This document shows positions 33,501 to 46,700 of a stretch of DNA of 64,000 nt, piece after piece. The notes under the pieces are model-generated. The model saw only the letters and a list, made by a program, of their open reading frames with translations. It did not search any database and was not told the origin of the DNA. Made by a program: the position numbers and the translations under genes. Source of the stretch: Leptidea sinapis (Eukaryota; Arthropoda; Insecta; Lepidoptera; Pieridae); contig NC_066310.1 in assembly GCF_905404315.1 (NCBI RefSeq), positions 3,658,001-3,722,000 on the forward strand. Reading direction: 5' to 3'. Positions within the stretch are counted from its first letter, which is position 1; every line of letters starts with the position of its first letter.

Positions 33501-33602
33501 AAAATGTAGTTAGGCAATACCATTCCATTCATAGTGTTTTCTATTTCCGTTATTTACTATCTTTTTAACAAAAGCACACCACAGTAAATGACTTTTATAT
33601 TT

Positions 33603-33965
33603 TATTAGCTGACCCGACAGACGTTGTTCTGTATCATAACAAATAGAAAACTGTTTTTTATGAATTTGTCGAAAATATTTCAAAACATCAAGAATTATTT
33701 CATAAAATATGCTCCCTGTTGTTATAATGAAATTGTTTCACAGCAGAACTTACAAACCGTGCGTCAATAAATTCCCCCGTAGAAAACATGTCGATACAAA
33801 ACAAATATTGGAAGTATAAATAATTATGGTTCCCAAATCGAAATTAAAACTATCCTATCTCTTAAGTTGGACTAAACTGCACTCCATGAAGTAATCCTCA
33901 TTAAAATCCGTTCATTTGTTTAGGAGCTCACTGGAAACAAACATCAGGACATTGGATTTATATAT
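33603..33965 (-). repeat. Family G-type repeat, reversed
   Basis: It begins ttagctgacccgacagacgt. Related to 37712-38085 (shared ttgtttcacagcagaact). Confidence 0.7.
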
Positions 33966-33969
33966 TACT

Positions 33970-34300
33970 AGCTGATGCCCGCGAATTCGTCCGCGTAGAT
34001 TGATAGAGTTTTTAAAAATAATAAGCAAGTTTGGAATTGAAGATTATCTCATGTCCAATTCTAGTACCGGTTCCCGTTTTCGCTCCCGTTCCCAACATAT
34101 TAAAAGAATCTTATTTTGAGGAAGATTACTATGGAAAACTCATAGACGTAAATTTAAATTTTTCACAAATCCATGGATAAAATGTAGCCTATGTCCTTTC
34201 CCAAGCTCTAGTCTATCGCTGCACAAAATTTCATCAAAATCGGTTCAGTAGCTCCGCCGTAAGAGCTTACTTACTAATTTATAATAATAATATTATTAGG
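33970..34300 (-). repeat. Dispersed repeat (CTGATGCCCGCGAATTCGTC type)
   Basis: It begins ctgatgcccgcgaattcgtc and has aaatttcatcaaaatcggtt. This is a common lepidopteran repeat form with an end like that of family G. Confidence 0.6.
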
Positions 34301-34559
34301 GATATTAAGATAATCAAAGTAATTCTATTTTGAATAATTAAATATTCATTAACTTGACACTCTTCTAATAATATGTGTGCAAGAGAAATACCATATTAAC
34401 ATATAAATCTTTATCTTTCTAATTCATTCAGTCCTATTCATCTATAAAATAAACGATACCTTATTTAGTAAGTTGCTAATTAATATTTTATAGCTGTTGA
34501 GGAGCTTAAATCATTTTAAGTAATTATTTTTATATCTTTTTATTTTGTTTACAAACTAA

Positions 34560-34606
34560 TTAAGTCTTGTTTTTGATCGGTATGATAAATCCAAGCAGCG
34601 TCACAC
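34560..34606 (-). CDS. Exon 10 (terminal) of SV2-like transporter
   Basis: The acceptor is TGGCTTACAG. The phase completes a Gly codon and reads VTLLGFIIPIKNKT followed by TAA at 34562-34560. It closes TM12 and leaves a short polar tail, as expected for the family. An AATAAA on the minus strand at 34544-34539 could serve polyadenylation but is very close to the stop. Confidence 0.8.
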
Positions 34607-34706
34607 CTGTAAGCCAATGAATACTTAAAATTTTAAACAATCACATTATTAAGAACATAAGATATTATTAAAAATCTAAGGGAAGGTATAAAAGTAATTC
34701 ACAATA

Positions 34707-34738
<32 letters not shown>

Positions 34739-37700
34739 AAATACCACGTCTTATTATAAATATTGTAAATCCATTATTAAAAGTAAGTTCTACAATAGTA
34801 TTCTTATAACCTTATTTATTTCTTCTATACACAATATAGAAATAGTGATATTATAAAAGACTCGTGAACAAAGTGACTTCCCCTTAATAGAGACATTAAG
34901 TAGTGGACACATTATTTGTATAATCTATCTAGCAGTTTAAGTTAAAGTAGAATTACTTATTAGTCTAAGTTAAGGCTAGATTGTAATGCAAGTGGGGCAT
35001 GAATATAATAATTATATTATTATGTTCCCTAAAGGAAAGAAAAAGAAATGTAAGTTCTGTGGATTTTGTGATGTATTTATATATAGAACGTCATTGGATG
35101 TATTAAATAAATAAATAAGATAAAAGAAATGATTTTCTCGAAACATTCATTTGTATTATTTTAAATTAAAACCTAAACAAGCAATTATTATTATTGACGA
35201 CAAAATTTGGAAGTCTTTTGAAGACGTCACAAACAACTTTTCGAAACTTTTCGTTGTTTTAATGAATGTCTAAGTTGTATTCAAACGAACGTGAGTACCA
35301 TTAAATAAATACAATGTTTTGACTCCTAATTGAAGAATTTAATCTTATATTATTTAACTGAGACATAAACTTTTATGGCTGATTTCAAAAATGAAAATAA
35401 TTATTATCATCATAGATTGAAATTAAACTTTTAAGTTGTAGGTGGACTCGAATCTTTAATTAACTACAGAATAAGGTTAAGTAAGACTTACTACACAAAT
35501 TAAATTTGAAAATAAAATTTATGAACGATGCGGAACTCGAACCCGCGACCTCTCGCGTTCAAACCAATCGTGCGAGTGGCGTATCGTTTATAAATCTTGT
35601 ATGTCTTGTTCAACCCTCAAGTTCAGTGGTAAGAGCGCTCGCACGGAACGCGAGTGGTCGCGGGTTCGAGTCCTGCATCGTTTATTAATTTTGTCTTCAA
35701 ATTTAATTTGTTTTTTTAATCCCAGAAGTGAGAATTATCAATTTAAAAATAAATAAATAACTCACCAAAACACATTGCTGCCATTGAGAAAAAGGGCACA
35801 GAACATCCAATATTTAAGAGTACAGGAAATAAAACGTTCCCAAAAATACTTCCAACTCGACCGCACGTCATAACAATAGACATCGCTAAAGATCTGAAAA
35901 GAAAATATTTCACTATTTTTGTATCAAAACAGGCATGAAAAGAAAAGGCTGGTACTAGGACTCCAGGAAGCTTTTAGAGTTTGATCAATCTAGAAATAAT
36001 GAACGTGTCGGATATAAATAACTGGCCCATATTCTTATGTACGATTATGCAAGAACTGTGCAGTTGCTTCGTTTCATCGTATGTGTCAGCTTGATGTGTT
36101 AATAAGCGCTACCAACGTCATGACTGTCATAAGATATCCCAATTAATAATAACATTCATCTAACTACTGCTAATATTTAAATACTTTTTAATATAATTAT
36201 CACTATAATTAGAAATAACTATAATATCATATTATTATATTCAGATCTTTATTTAATTTGATTCGTGTAAGTTAGTTGGCACTACTGTAGTAGTGCCAAC
36301 AGTTGGTAGCATCTATACCTCTCTCTCTTACGTAAAATTGCCAACCCCTTTTACATATGCAACAATTAAGCTCAAATAATGCATTGGTTTTAGTAAAAAA
36401 ATCTCATAGATAGCCTAAGAGATATTCATAATAGAGGCGTATATTTGAGCAAAACGAGGTAAACTAAGTCTGTGTACAAAACTGATGCTTATAGATCATG
36501 AACATTCGAAAATGATCAAAGGATAGCAGTGTTACAATTTAAACTTATTGTGATCTGATCAATCAGCTCAATTTTTAAATAAATATAAATAGCGCGTGCT
36601 AATTTCGAATAATTTGTAAATTATGTTTGTTTTTAATTATAATAATTGAATCAAGTCGAAATTCAAAATTCTGTCTCGACAATAACCTAGAAAATTCGGA
36701 AGCTTTCTAGGAGTTCAATTTTTTTTTAAATCGGTCCAGAAATGGCCGAGAAACAATTAAACACAGAAATCAATTGGAGTCACCCGGGGGGAACTCCGCT
36801 CGCTTCGCTTCGCTCAAAAAAAGTGTTTTCTTGTATAAAAGTAACAAAAACAAAGTACTACCCGGTTACATTACCTGTGGACCTGACGCCGATGACGTCA
36901 CATCGTCGCTTTGTTACGGTGTGCAAAACAAGCATGACTATGATATTATTATAACAATAAATTAATTAATGAACAATGATTTATTTTTTCTGTATTAAAG
37001 ATTAATTTAAAGTTACATGTGTTATTTTGTGATGCTGATTATTATTATAATGATGAAAAATCAATGAATAAATCTGGATTCACTAAAAAAAAGTATTAAG
37101 TGGCAGTACTATTACAGCTACACAGTATAACAGAAACTACAGAAAATTTAACGACTAAAATCAAAATATAACAATGAAAACTTCAAAAACAAAGCAGTGA
37201 TAACATGAAAATATAACGACATGTACCTACGTGTCGGCCCAGAGGCGCGGAGAATGTTCAAAATACTATCTTCGCGCCTCAATAAGGCTACTGGAAAACC
37301 AAGCGCTGGCAGTTATTTCGGTCAACGGATCAGCCTTGCTATCCAACGCGGTAATGCTGCCAGTATTCTTGGTACGCTTCCACGTAATGATAGTTTTAAT
37401 TTTATGTAATCGTAGAATTGTAAATATAGTTATAAGATTTGTTTTGTTTGAATATAAATATATGTCACCTACATGTTTTACTTTATTTTACGTTTATCAT
37501 TTTACGCTAGGTAGCGGTAATGAAATTGCCAACCGTACTGACGCGACAGGACGAGTGCGAGGGGATGAAAGGGGAACGGGAGGGAACTTCACGTTCCAGT
37601 GAGGTTCAGAGATAATTTTGCCGTGTTATATGCATCTTTTACTTTTTACGAAAAGATGGGTATGAATCAAACATGCAATTAGCGCTCAATTTTTAACAAT

Positions 37701-40700
37701 ATACTCGCTGAACCGACAGACGTTGTTCTAATAATAAATAAAATGTTTTCATATGAATTTGTCAATAATATATCATAACATCAAAAATTACTTCGTGAAA
37801 TATGCACTCTGCTGTCGTAATGAAATTGTTTCACAGCAGAACTGTCAAACCGTGCGTCAATAAATTCTCTCATAGAAATTATGTATGGACACATCAAAGG
37901 AAAATCAAATTTGTTGTTTTTATTTAATTTAGCAGCATTTTCCTATTTATTCACCTTTTAAACCTTCTCTGGACTTCCACAAATAAACCAAGACCTAAAT
38001 TTGCCAAATCGGTCCAGCCGTTCTCGAGTTTTAGCGAGACTAACGAAAAGCAATTAATTTATATATAAATATATATACAGATTACTATTGCATTACAACG
38101 GAAATTAATACTCTTTTAAAAACTATGATTCATACAACACAACAGGATTAAAAACGTTTTCAAGTATCTCCTTCCCTCCAAGTCTCCCAGGTTAGTCGAC
38201 ATTGATCGCTCATTCGACTTTTAGAGCCGAGCGTAAGGCCCGGTATCCAGCAAAGCGGAGATAAGAGAAGACGAGAGGAGATAAGCCGCGAAGCTTTGAG
38301 GTTATTTTTTTTTTATGAAAATAAGGAACGAGACGCGCAGGACGTTCAGTTGATGGTAATTGAAACGTCCTGCCCACTACAATGCAGTGCCGCTCAGGAT
38401 TGTTGAAAAACCCAGAAAATTCTACAAAAATTGCGCTCGTCACCTTGAGACATAAGATGTTAAGTCCATTTGCTACGGTGCCTTGAGACCGCAACACAGT
38501 AATGGTTACACATTACTGCTTCACGGTAGAAATAGGCGCCGTTGTAGTAGCCGGCATCCTGTGCAATCCTCCCACTAGTAAATTCCACCAAAGCAGAGAG
38601 GAGACGTAGGGAGAAGGCAGCGGAGAAAGGGGCGTTAGTCCGTCTTTTTGTATCTCCGATCCACCGCGCCGTTTGATCGCTCGACGCTGCACAAAATTCT
38701 ATAGACAAATGAAATATCTCCTCTCCTCTTCGCTTGATCCATTTCCACCGAAGCTAAGCAGAGAGGAGATGTGGAAATAATGAAATCTAATTGGTTATCA
38801 AAATACATCTCCTCTCCTCTCCGCTTTGGCGGAAACCAGGCCTAACAGCTGAGTCTCATTCAATATCCGAAAAGTCTTAAATTCAAAGAATAAAAATTAC
38901 TATCTTACTTTATAGAAGTAGGAAAAACTTCAACCACCATTGCCTGTGTGAGACTCGCCATAGCTTGTGTTATAGCTCCATCCAATGAAAACAAAGTAAC
39001 GATCGATGCTTTCGAATTGGCCCATCTCAATGCTACAGTCAAAGCTGTAGTAACAATTCCATAAGCTATAAAAAGATTCCTTTTACCGACTTTATTTACG
39101 ACCATTCCGCTTATGACTAGTGCTAGAAAGCAGACTGTTCCTAATATAACGTTATTTATGTAAGACTCTGTGCCACTGCGTACCTGGAAATATACGAATT
39201 CAAATCATCTTTAATACTATTTAATACACAAATATAATTTGAAAAACAAAATTTTATTAACAATGCGGGACTCGAACCCACGAACTCCGGCGTTCCGTGT
39301 CGGTGCTCTAACCAACTCAGCTTACCTTCAAGGCTTCATAAGGTACATAATAGCTTTAAGGGTAAATGTATACACTTTTATAATACTATTATAGTAATAC
39401 CAGCCACTGTTCAGACATTATCTGTTAAAAATGGCTCTGCCGTAAATCCTATTACTCCACAGCTGAATATCTAAGTGATCGGACAGCCTGGGACTATAAC
39501 ATTATTATTTTGTAGCGATAGAAATGACTGTACAATATTGTATATTTTTATTGAAAAGAGCCCAAAAAACAGTATGCTGGGAGAGTTACTTGCACCGCTT
39601 CTTCTCTCTCAGCGTGCCATTTGTTTCTGAAGCGGTAGTAGTATCTAGTATATTAGAAATGACATCAAAAAGAATTCTAAAGGAATCAGTTTTGAGAAAA
39701 TAAATGCCTTTTATCATGTTTTCTATAGCTTTTCTGTTTTGACTTTTATCAAATAATAATAATGTATACCTAATGGTAAAATATTTATCCCATTTTAAAA
39801 TAAAGTAAATATGTTATGAAGAAAAATAAAAAAGATTATTCTTAATAAACGTCTTTGGAATTTCGGCAATTTCCTTGCAAATATCTCTCGTATTTTATTT
39901 ATGATTCAGTCATGCGTACTTACCGGAACACAGGTTCCATTGTTAGTATTAATTGCTCTGGAATTTGAATCTCGTGTGTAGGCATCCAGCATGACACAAA
40001 GATCATTTGAACCAATCCGAGAATAGTTTTCAACAATCGCTGATAGTTGCGGGAACCACATTATTATTATGTTGTATCTGCCATAAAAGAGCTCTATAAA
40101 ATATTTATTATATTCTTCTTTGTTCAAATGAAATGAAATCAAAGATGATTTATTCATTTGGGACTAAAAATTATACTCATGACTGTCAAAGCTATTCATT
40201 TACCTCGAAAAATTTAGCTATATAAAGAAGTAGCAAGAAATATATTGAAATTTATTAATCAACTAGCCGTTCCCGCCCGCTTCGGTTGGCGAATTTTAAA
40301 AGAAAATAAATTGATGAAGAAACATTGGAATTCAAATAATAAGTAGCTATAAACTATCTAGCATAAATTTCGCATCGAATGGTGGTAGTTTAATGTCGAT
40401 ACGATCAGTGTCAAAGGTCAAACAAATAACATTTTCATTATACAGGCTGTCCCAAAGTTATGGGATATGAAGGGAAAGTACCTTAAATATCGTAGATAGG
40501 GTATTTAATTGAAAGAAGACTGTATGTTATTTTTAAAAGTTAGTAATTCTGCATTCAAAGATTTTCTAACATGCCACGTCTGGGACTCGAACCGACTTAA
40601 ATGTAAAAAAACACCCCTACTTTTATGACATGTAGATATGAGAAAGTAGTCAATTAAGTGGATATTTTTTTGTAAATTAATTGATTAAATGCTTAAAATG

Positions 40701-43700
40701 TGATTCCTCTTGTCTTACGCAAATCGCCAATATGGAGTCCGCTGCCATTTGATTTTCTAATCATCAATTCATTTTAGAAAATCTTTGAATGCAGAATTAC
40801 TATCTTTTAAAAAAAACATAAAGTCTTATTTCAGTAAAATACCCTATCTACGATATTTAAGGTACTTTCCCTTCATGGGAATAATAATAATATAATAATA
40901 ACTTTGGGACATCCTGTATATTTATAGATATTTCCAGTTTATCCTCAGCTTACAAATGCTGTTAATATTCTTAACCTTCCCAAATCGGCATTGCCCCAGG
41001 GCACTAAATTTTTCAGATATACCAAAACCGATTGTGCCGTACGGCACCCTATTCCCCCACCAATTTCTGACCCTTATTTTGTTTATTTTGCACGTCTTAT
41101 AGCTTGTTTCAATAGCTTTCAGATATAGTCACTCAAATCATCCTTATTATAAGCGATCTATTGCTACACGTAAAATAATACGCACTGACCGAACGCTGTG
41201 CGAGCGCAAAAATCGCGCCAAACTGATGCGTACCGCACGATCAGAGTTTCCCGGAACGGAAGGCAATAATTCAAAACAATTTAAAAAATCAACCGTTTGA
41301 AGCATTACAAAGTCACAAGTAGCACCTATTCACGAGCATAATGCATGGTCTCTTATATCCCTCGATCATTTTTATAAAGGAAACGTTGATTATTGTCATT
41401 GATATCAATTTTGTCCAAACCTAGATGATGAATAAAATATGAATGTTATCCAATTATAACTGTATAAAAAAACTGCATGTTAAAAAGCACTTGAATAAAC
41501 TGAAATGAATTTTTATATACTTACAATTTCAGGGTGAAGAAATTCAATGTGCATATAAGGATAAGAGACCAGAGCAATGGCTTTTTAAAGATGGGCTTGA
41601 TATTTTGAAAGCCAGCACAGATTTGTTCCGTGATAGATGAGTATCCTTGGGGTTTTTCATTGATTGCTTCTTCTGATTTTCTATTGCACCATAAATCAAC
41701 ATACTAAAAACAATCATCATTGGACTAGGTTCGAGACAAAATATACATTTAATAGTAAAATATAATATAATTATAGAAGTCCTCTAATGCACTGCCACCT
41801 ATTGGAGTTCAATTTTAGATCAAAATTATTGTTTTTTATCTATAAAAGGCCAGAGGGGACAAACAAAACGGACAATAGAATCACGTGGTGAAATCCGGTG
41901 AGGCAATCGCCTATGGACATCCGCAACACCAGAGGTCAAGAGACGCGTTGCCAGCCTTTAAATGAGAAGTATGCTTGAAGGATCGTGAGTCGTATCTGTT
42001 CAGGAAAACTGCAACCCGTAACTGTATCCACAAAGTGGCTGTGCGAGGCAAGAACTTCCTTATCAAACGCGCAGTTGTATAATAGCGGTTATGTCAGGTG
42101 GTAGAATTGGACTAAGGGTATGAACCTTTGGACACTTTCTGTGATGTATGCGATAGAAGATGTAGAGAGAATCCACATCTCTACACAACGGCAAAGAATC
42201 ATGCCGATTGGATATGACTTGGTCGTCGATTATTCGAGCCGCTCTTCATTGTATGCGGTCAAATAGAGGAAGCTGGTATTGTACTTCATCTGAAGTCAAA
42301 ATTGCGCCTAATGGTCTTCTTGCTTAGTGCTTAAATTAATATTTTTAAATTGGACGTAGTTACTTAAAAACGTTCCAAGCCACAAACATCACATTTTTAG
42401 GAATTCCTGTTTAAAGTTTAATAAATATTAGTGTATTCCACACATGTGGGTTGGGCTACAAAGTCATGGTGTCATTTAAAGTGTGACAGTAGGGCTGCCA
42501 TATTTTGTCAGTCTGTTAATATGAATCACGTGACCAGTTTTGTGTTCTTAACTCAATTTCGACATGATTGTGGTTTGGAACGTTTTTTTGGAATAACGTC
42601 CATTATCGAGCAAGGTCCTAATTAACTTATTAAAAATATATTTACTCATTAATTATTTAAGAATACACTGATTGTTCAATGTTTGTTAATAATTAATTCA
42701 AATTCAATTTCATGAAAATACGTTTACCTTAAAAGTATTCGCAGGCTTCCTCGTGTTCTCCATGTAAATTTTAGTCAATATTTCTCTAGCTTTATCGTAC
42801 TCGCTTAACGTGACATGAAATTTGGGGCTTTCTGGTATAAAGGCATATAATATGCACACCAGCAGTGGCCAGAGTGACAAAGCTAAGTAGTATATATTCC
42901 ACGTGTGCAAAACTAAAAATATAGTAAGCATTAGTAGTATAAATAATTATATTTCGTTACTTATTTTGTAAAGGAAATCGGAGCTAGCAGAAAATCTTCA
43001 TACAAGAAATTCATCGCAATTTGCAATAAAATTAGATCTCATCACGCCTCTAAACAAAGCAAAGAAATCGATGATTTTAGAGTAGATTCTCAACAATTCA
43101 AGCAGCTTAACATTGAGTATGGTCTTATTGTAATTCAATCTTATATTAGAGTGCAGATATTAGAGCAATTTCGTATGTTGGACAGAACTGCAGAGTGTGA
43201 TGGGTCACTTGAAGTCTTACTTTACATTACCGATGTTGTTATTAACAATTGTAATGCTAAAAATGTTAGTATTCATTGATTTAAAAGCTTTATAAAAATA
43301 CACTATATATACTTCTACGCAATGCATCAGAAGAATTACCAACAGACTGGCCTGGTTTTTTACAAAGTCTTATTAACTGTTCAGATTCATTATTTGATAC
43401 AATCTGATACTGTTTTATTAGCTTTTCCTCTTTTCGAAGATATTTTTTTGAAACTAATTTAACATAGCCACATTTGAATAATAATATACGAATGGGAATA
43501 GTTAGATGGAGATAGATGTTTTTAAAGTAATAACCCTCACTAGCCACTACCTGAGAGTTGAACAAAGCATAAAAGATTTTATGACGATACGTCACTAGAA
43601 CGGTTAGCTCAGTTGGTTAGAGCACCGGCACGGAACGCCAAAGGTCGTGGGTTCGAGTCCCGCAGCGTTCATAAAATTTTGTTTTTCAAATTTTATTATC

Positions 43701-46700
43701 ACACAGTATTTAACGTACTAGTATTTATGGTTGATTGCATTAACTACTGTAAATTGTGTTCAAAATACAGTACAGGTAGTTATTGCATTTCAGCTCTTTG
43801 AAAGATTATTTAATTTAAAAATAAAATATAGCTATTTTAATAAGGTTTTTGTAAACATCGATGTTTTGAGATTGTTGAGAGAGAACGGGTGAATGCATAT
43901 TCTCCAATAAACAATTAAAATAATTTTCTAGTAAAATAATTCACTTAGATCAGTTATTTTTATTTCTTTTATCTAATACGTATGTTACTTATTACTTACG
44001 CATTCTGTGAAATTCTTAATGTTGTGCAATAATATGAAGATTATTGACACATCTTTATATTTCGTACATTATATTGTAACAAAAACTGGATGTCGAATTA
44101 TAAATGTGTAAATAAATAAATAGTATGTAACTTAAGGTGGTAATTAGAAATTTTTTAACCATGGTTAAAAGTATGGAGTAGTAAATACTTTTCTAGGTGG
44201 GGTGGCAACAGCAAAATATGGTTAAAGGTTACAGTGGTAATTAGAAAATTATTAACAATGGTAAAATGCGTCGGGGTACTTGCAGCGTGTATTGGAAGTA
44301 TCATGTATATATTATATTCACAAATTTAGTATAAACATATATCAGAATACACTTACCAAAATATCCATCAAAAAAGGAGAGTTTCCAATCATGACTTAAT
44401 ATCAGCCAGGACTTGAGAGCCACAATTACTTGACCCAACGGCATGAAAGATGCTTGCAGTAACATAACTATGTCCCTAATGCCGTGGTGACAGAACTCCG
44501 AAGTAAGCGTTAGTGTTGGACTGAACGCCGTTGCAAAACTACGAAAATGTTAAGCTATTAATTATTTGATAATGACAAGAGGATATCTGTTCAGAAATTT
44601 AGGAGATATAAGCTGGAGTGCCCCAGGGAAGTGTATTAGGTCTGGTTCTGTACCTACTATACAGATCTAATCGAAAATCTGAAAGCTGCCGATATTAAAT
44701 TTTGCTGCACCGAGTTAGATTATGGGTACCACAACGGTGCCTATTTCTACTGTGAAGCAGTAATGTGTAAGCATTACTGTGATTCGGTCTAAAGGGCGCT
44801 GTAGCTAGTGAAATTACTGGGCAAATGAGACTTGACAACTTATGTCTCAAGGTGACGAACGCAGTTGGAGTGCCGATAATAATTTTTGGGTTTTTCAATA
44901 ATATTGAATGGCACTGCATTGTAATGGACAGGATGTATCAATTACCATTAGCTGAACGTCCTAATGGTCTCGTCCCTTATTTTCATAAAAAAATATAAAT
45001 TACTTACAAGAGTCCTTCGAAGAATTTCGCTGTTGCTAAAATTACATAATTTTGGCTCAATCCTGATATGAACATGAACACGAAAAGGCCTTCGTAACCA
45101 ATCAGAATAAATCTCTTTCGTCCGAATGCATCCGTAAGAAATCCTGCGATAATACTTGAAGCAACCATACCTGAAATAAAGGCCATACTTATACAACCAA
45201 TTAATGGGAAGGGGCTTTTGAATATATCCTTACGAAAATTATGAAGAAAAAGAATTTTTTGCTTCGTTTTCATTCATTGACATAACAATACCGTAACACT
45301 TGAAAACCATATGAATGTATTCGAAGACACCATTCAAAATGTCAAAATTCAAAAGACTGGTGTGCCAATTGTGTGTCATTTTCTGATAATTCAAAGGTTT
45401 ATGTATGTTCTATGTATATTTTTAAAAACAGCATGTGAATCCAAAAATAGCAAATAATACTACCAAAGTGCACTGTGCAACTCACAATGTTTTGTGCTCA
45501 CTTTTTAGTAAGCAAAGAGGAAAAGACGCAACGGCTAAATATTTATTATGTCTTCAGCAAAAATTAAAGTCGTTAATCCTTTTTTAAGAAACAGGTGGTG
45601 TTAAGCGTTTGCTTAGTTTATATTTTATACGTACCTACGAAAGGCGAGGCGTTCAAAATACCCTTTTCCACCAAATTCATATTCAAATCGCATTCTGCTA
45701 CAGGTAAAACATATGGATTTGCTATTGAAATTATCACACCATTAACTAAAGCTACAAAAGCTGATATCAGTAATCTTATATGGAATAATCCAAATCCACA
45801 TTCTTTTAGAGCTGCATTCACTTCTTCCATTGCTATAGTCTGCTTTTTGTCATCTGGAGCTGTAACTGAAATAATACTAAATTTAATACAAAACTAAGCT
45901 TTTTCTTCAAACGTATTCTCAATTTATTTTGAGCAATCCAAGACTTTGTTTTGATGTTGTTCATGGACTGCGTGTAACACAAATCTGCTTAAATTTTTGA
46001 GGGATTAATCAGTGGCACAGCATTATTCGTATTTTTATTCTATGAAGAATGCTACCCCTTAATTTGGCGAACACATTATAGCCATTTCAAATTCACATAT
46101 GAAAACGCTGCATTCACTGTGTTTTTCAATAAACCTTTTTGTTTGGTAAATAAGCCGTTGGTGTCCAGCGTGATATGATTTGGCTACCATCCAAAAGAGA
46201 GCTTCATGTGTTGAGAAAGTACGTATGGTATTAACAATACTAAAACAGCAATGTTATATTGACTGTGAGGGATACGTTGAGAATAGTCGACATTATTGTC
46301 AATAAAATACAGGAGTTAGTATTGATCCATTAGAACAACCCAGTATAAACAGTGCATATTATGAGCTTACAGTCCAACCGACAACCGAAGGAAAAGTAAT
46401 TCTTGGTAATGCGCCAGCTATAAAGCCTCGCGTACACCGAATCCGTCGTCGGCCGAAGTTTATTCGGGCGACGACGGCCGAGTTCGGACGATCGAATCAA
46501 ATTCTTATAAAAGAAAGAGAGTGCGTACACCAACGCGAAGGTCACCGTCCGGTGACGCTTGGAAACGGCCGATCCACCGACGAGTTCGAACTTGTTGGGA
46601 TTTTTCACCCGTCTGTCGAAGTCTACAGTGCAAATTGAGTGTATGGTGGTTTTGTTGTACACGTAGTATACTAGGATACAATAAATTGATCGATCTATAC

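Noticed and set aside
34539..34544. AATAAA on the minus strand as the poly(A) signal of the transporter
   Set aside because: Only about 16 nt after the stop and one of many AATAAA words in AT-rich sequence; not reported as a feature.
34706..34739. Regulatory Z-DNA-like AC tract
   Set aside because: An ordinary intronic microsatellite; no evidence of function.
37231..37602. 123-codon plus frame
   Set aside because: Overlaps the retroelement-like frame at 37221-37409 in another phase and looks less protein-like.
43600..43675. tRNA gene candidate (ggttagctcagttggttag ... ggttcgagtccc)
   Set aside because: The unit continues into the shared SINE tail, has a SINE head before it and no proper acceptor stem. 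The same family elsewhere has a target duplication (7376-7478).
44137..44275. Direct repeats gtggtaattagaaa with ccatggttaaa
   Set aside because: Short, imperfect and single-locus; probably a local duplication in intron 4.
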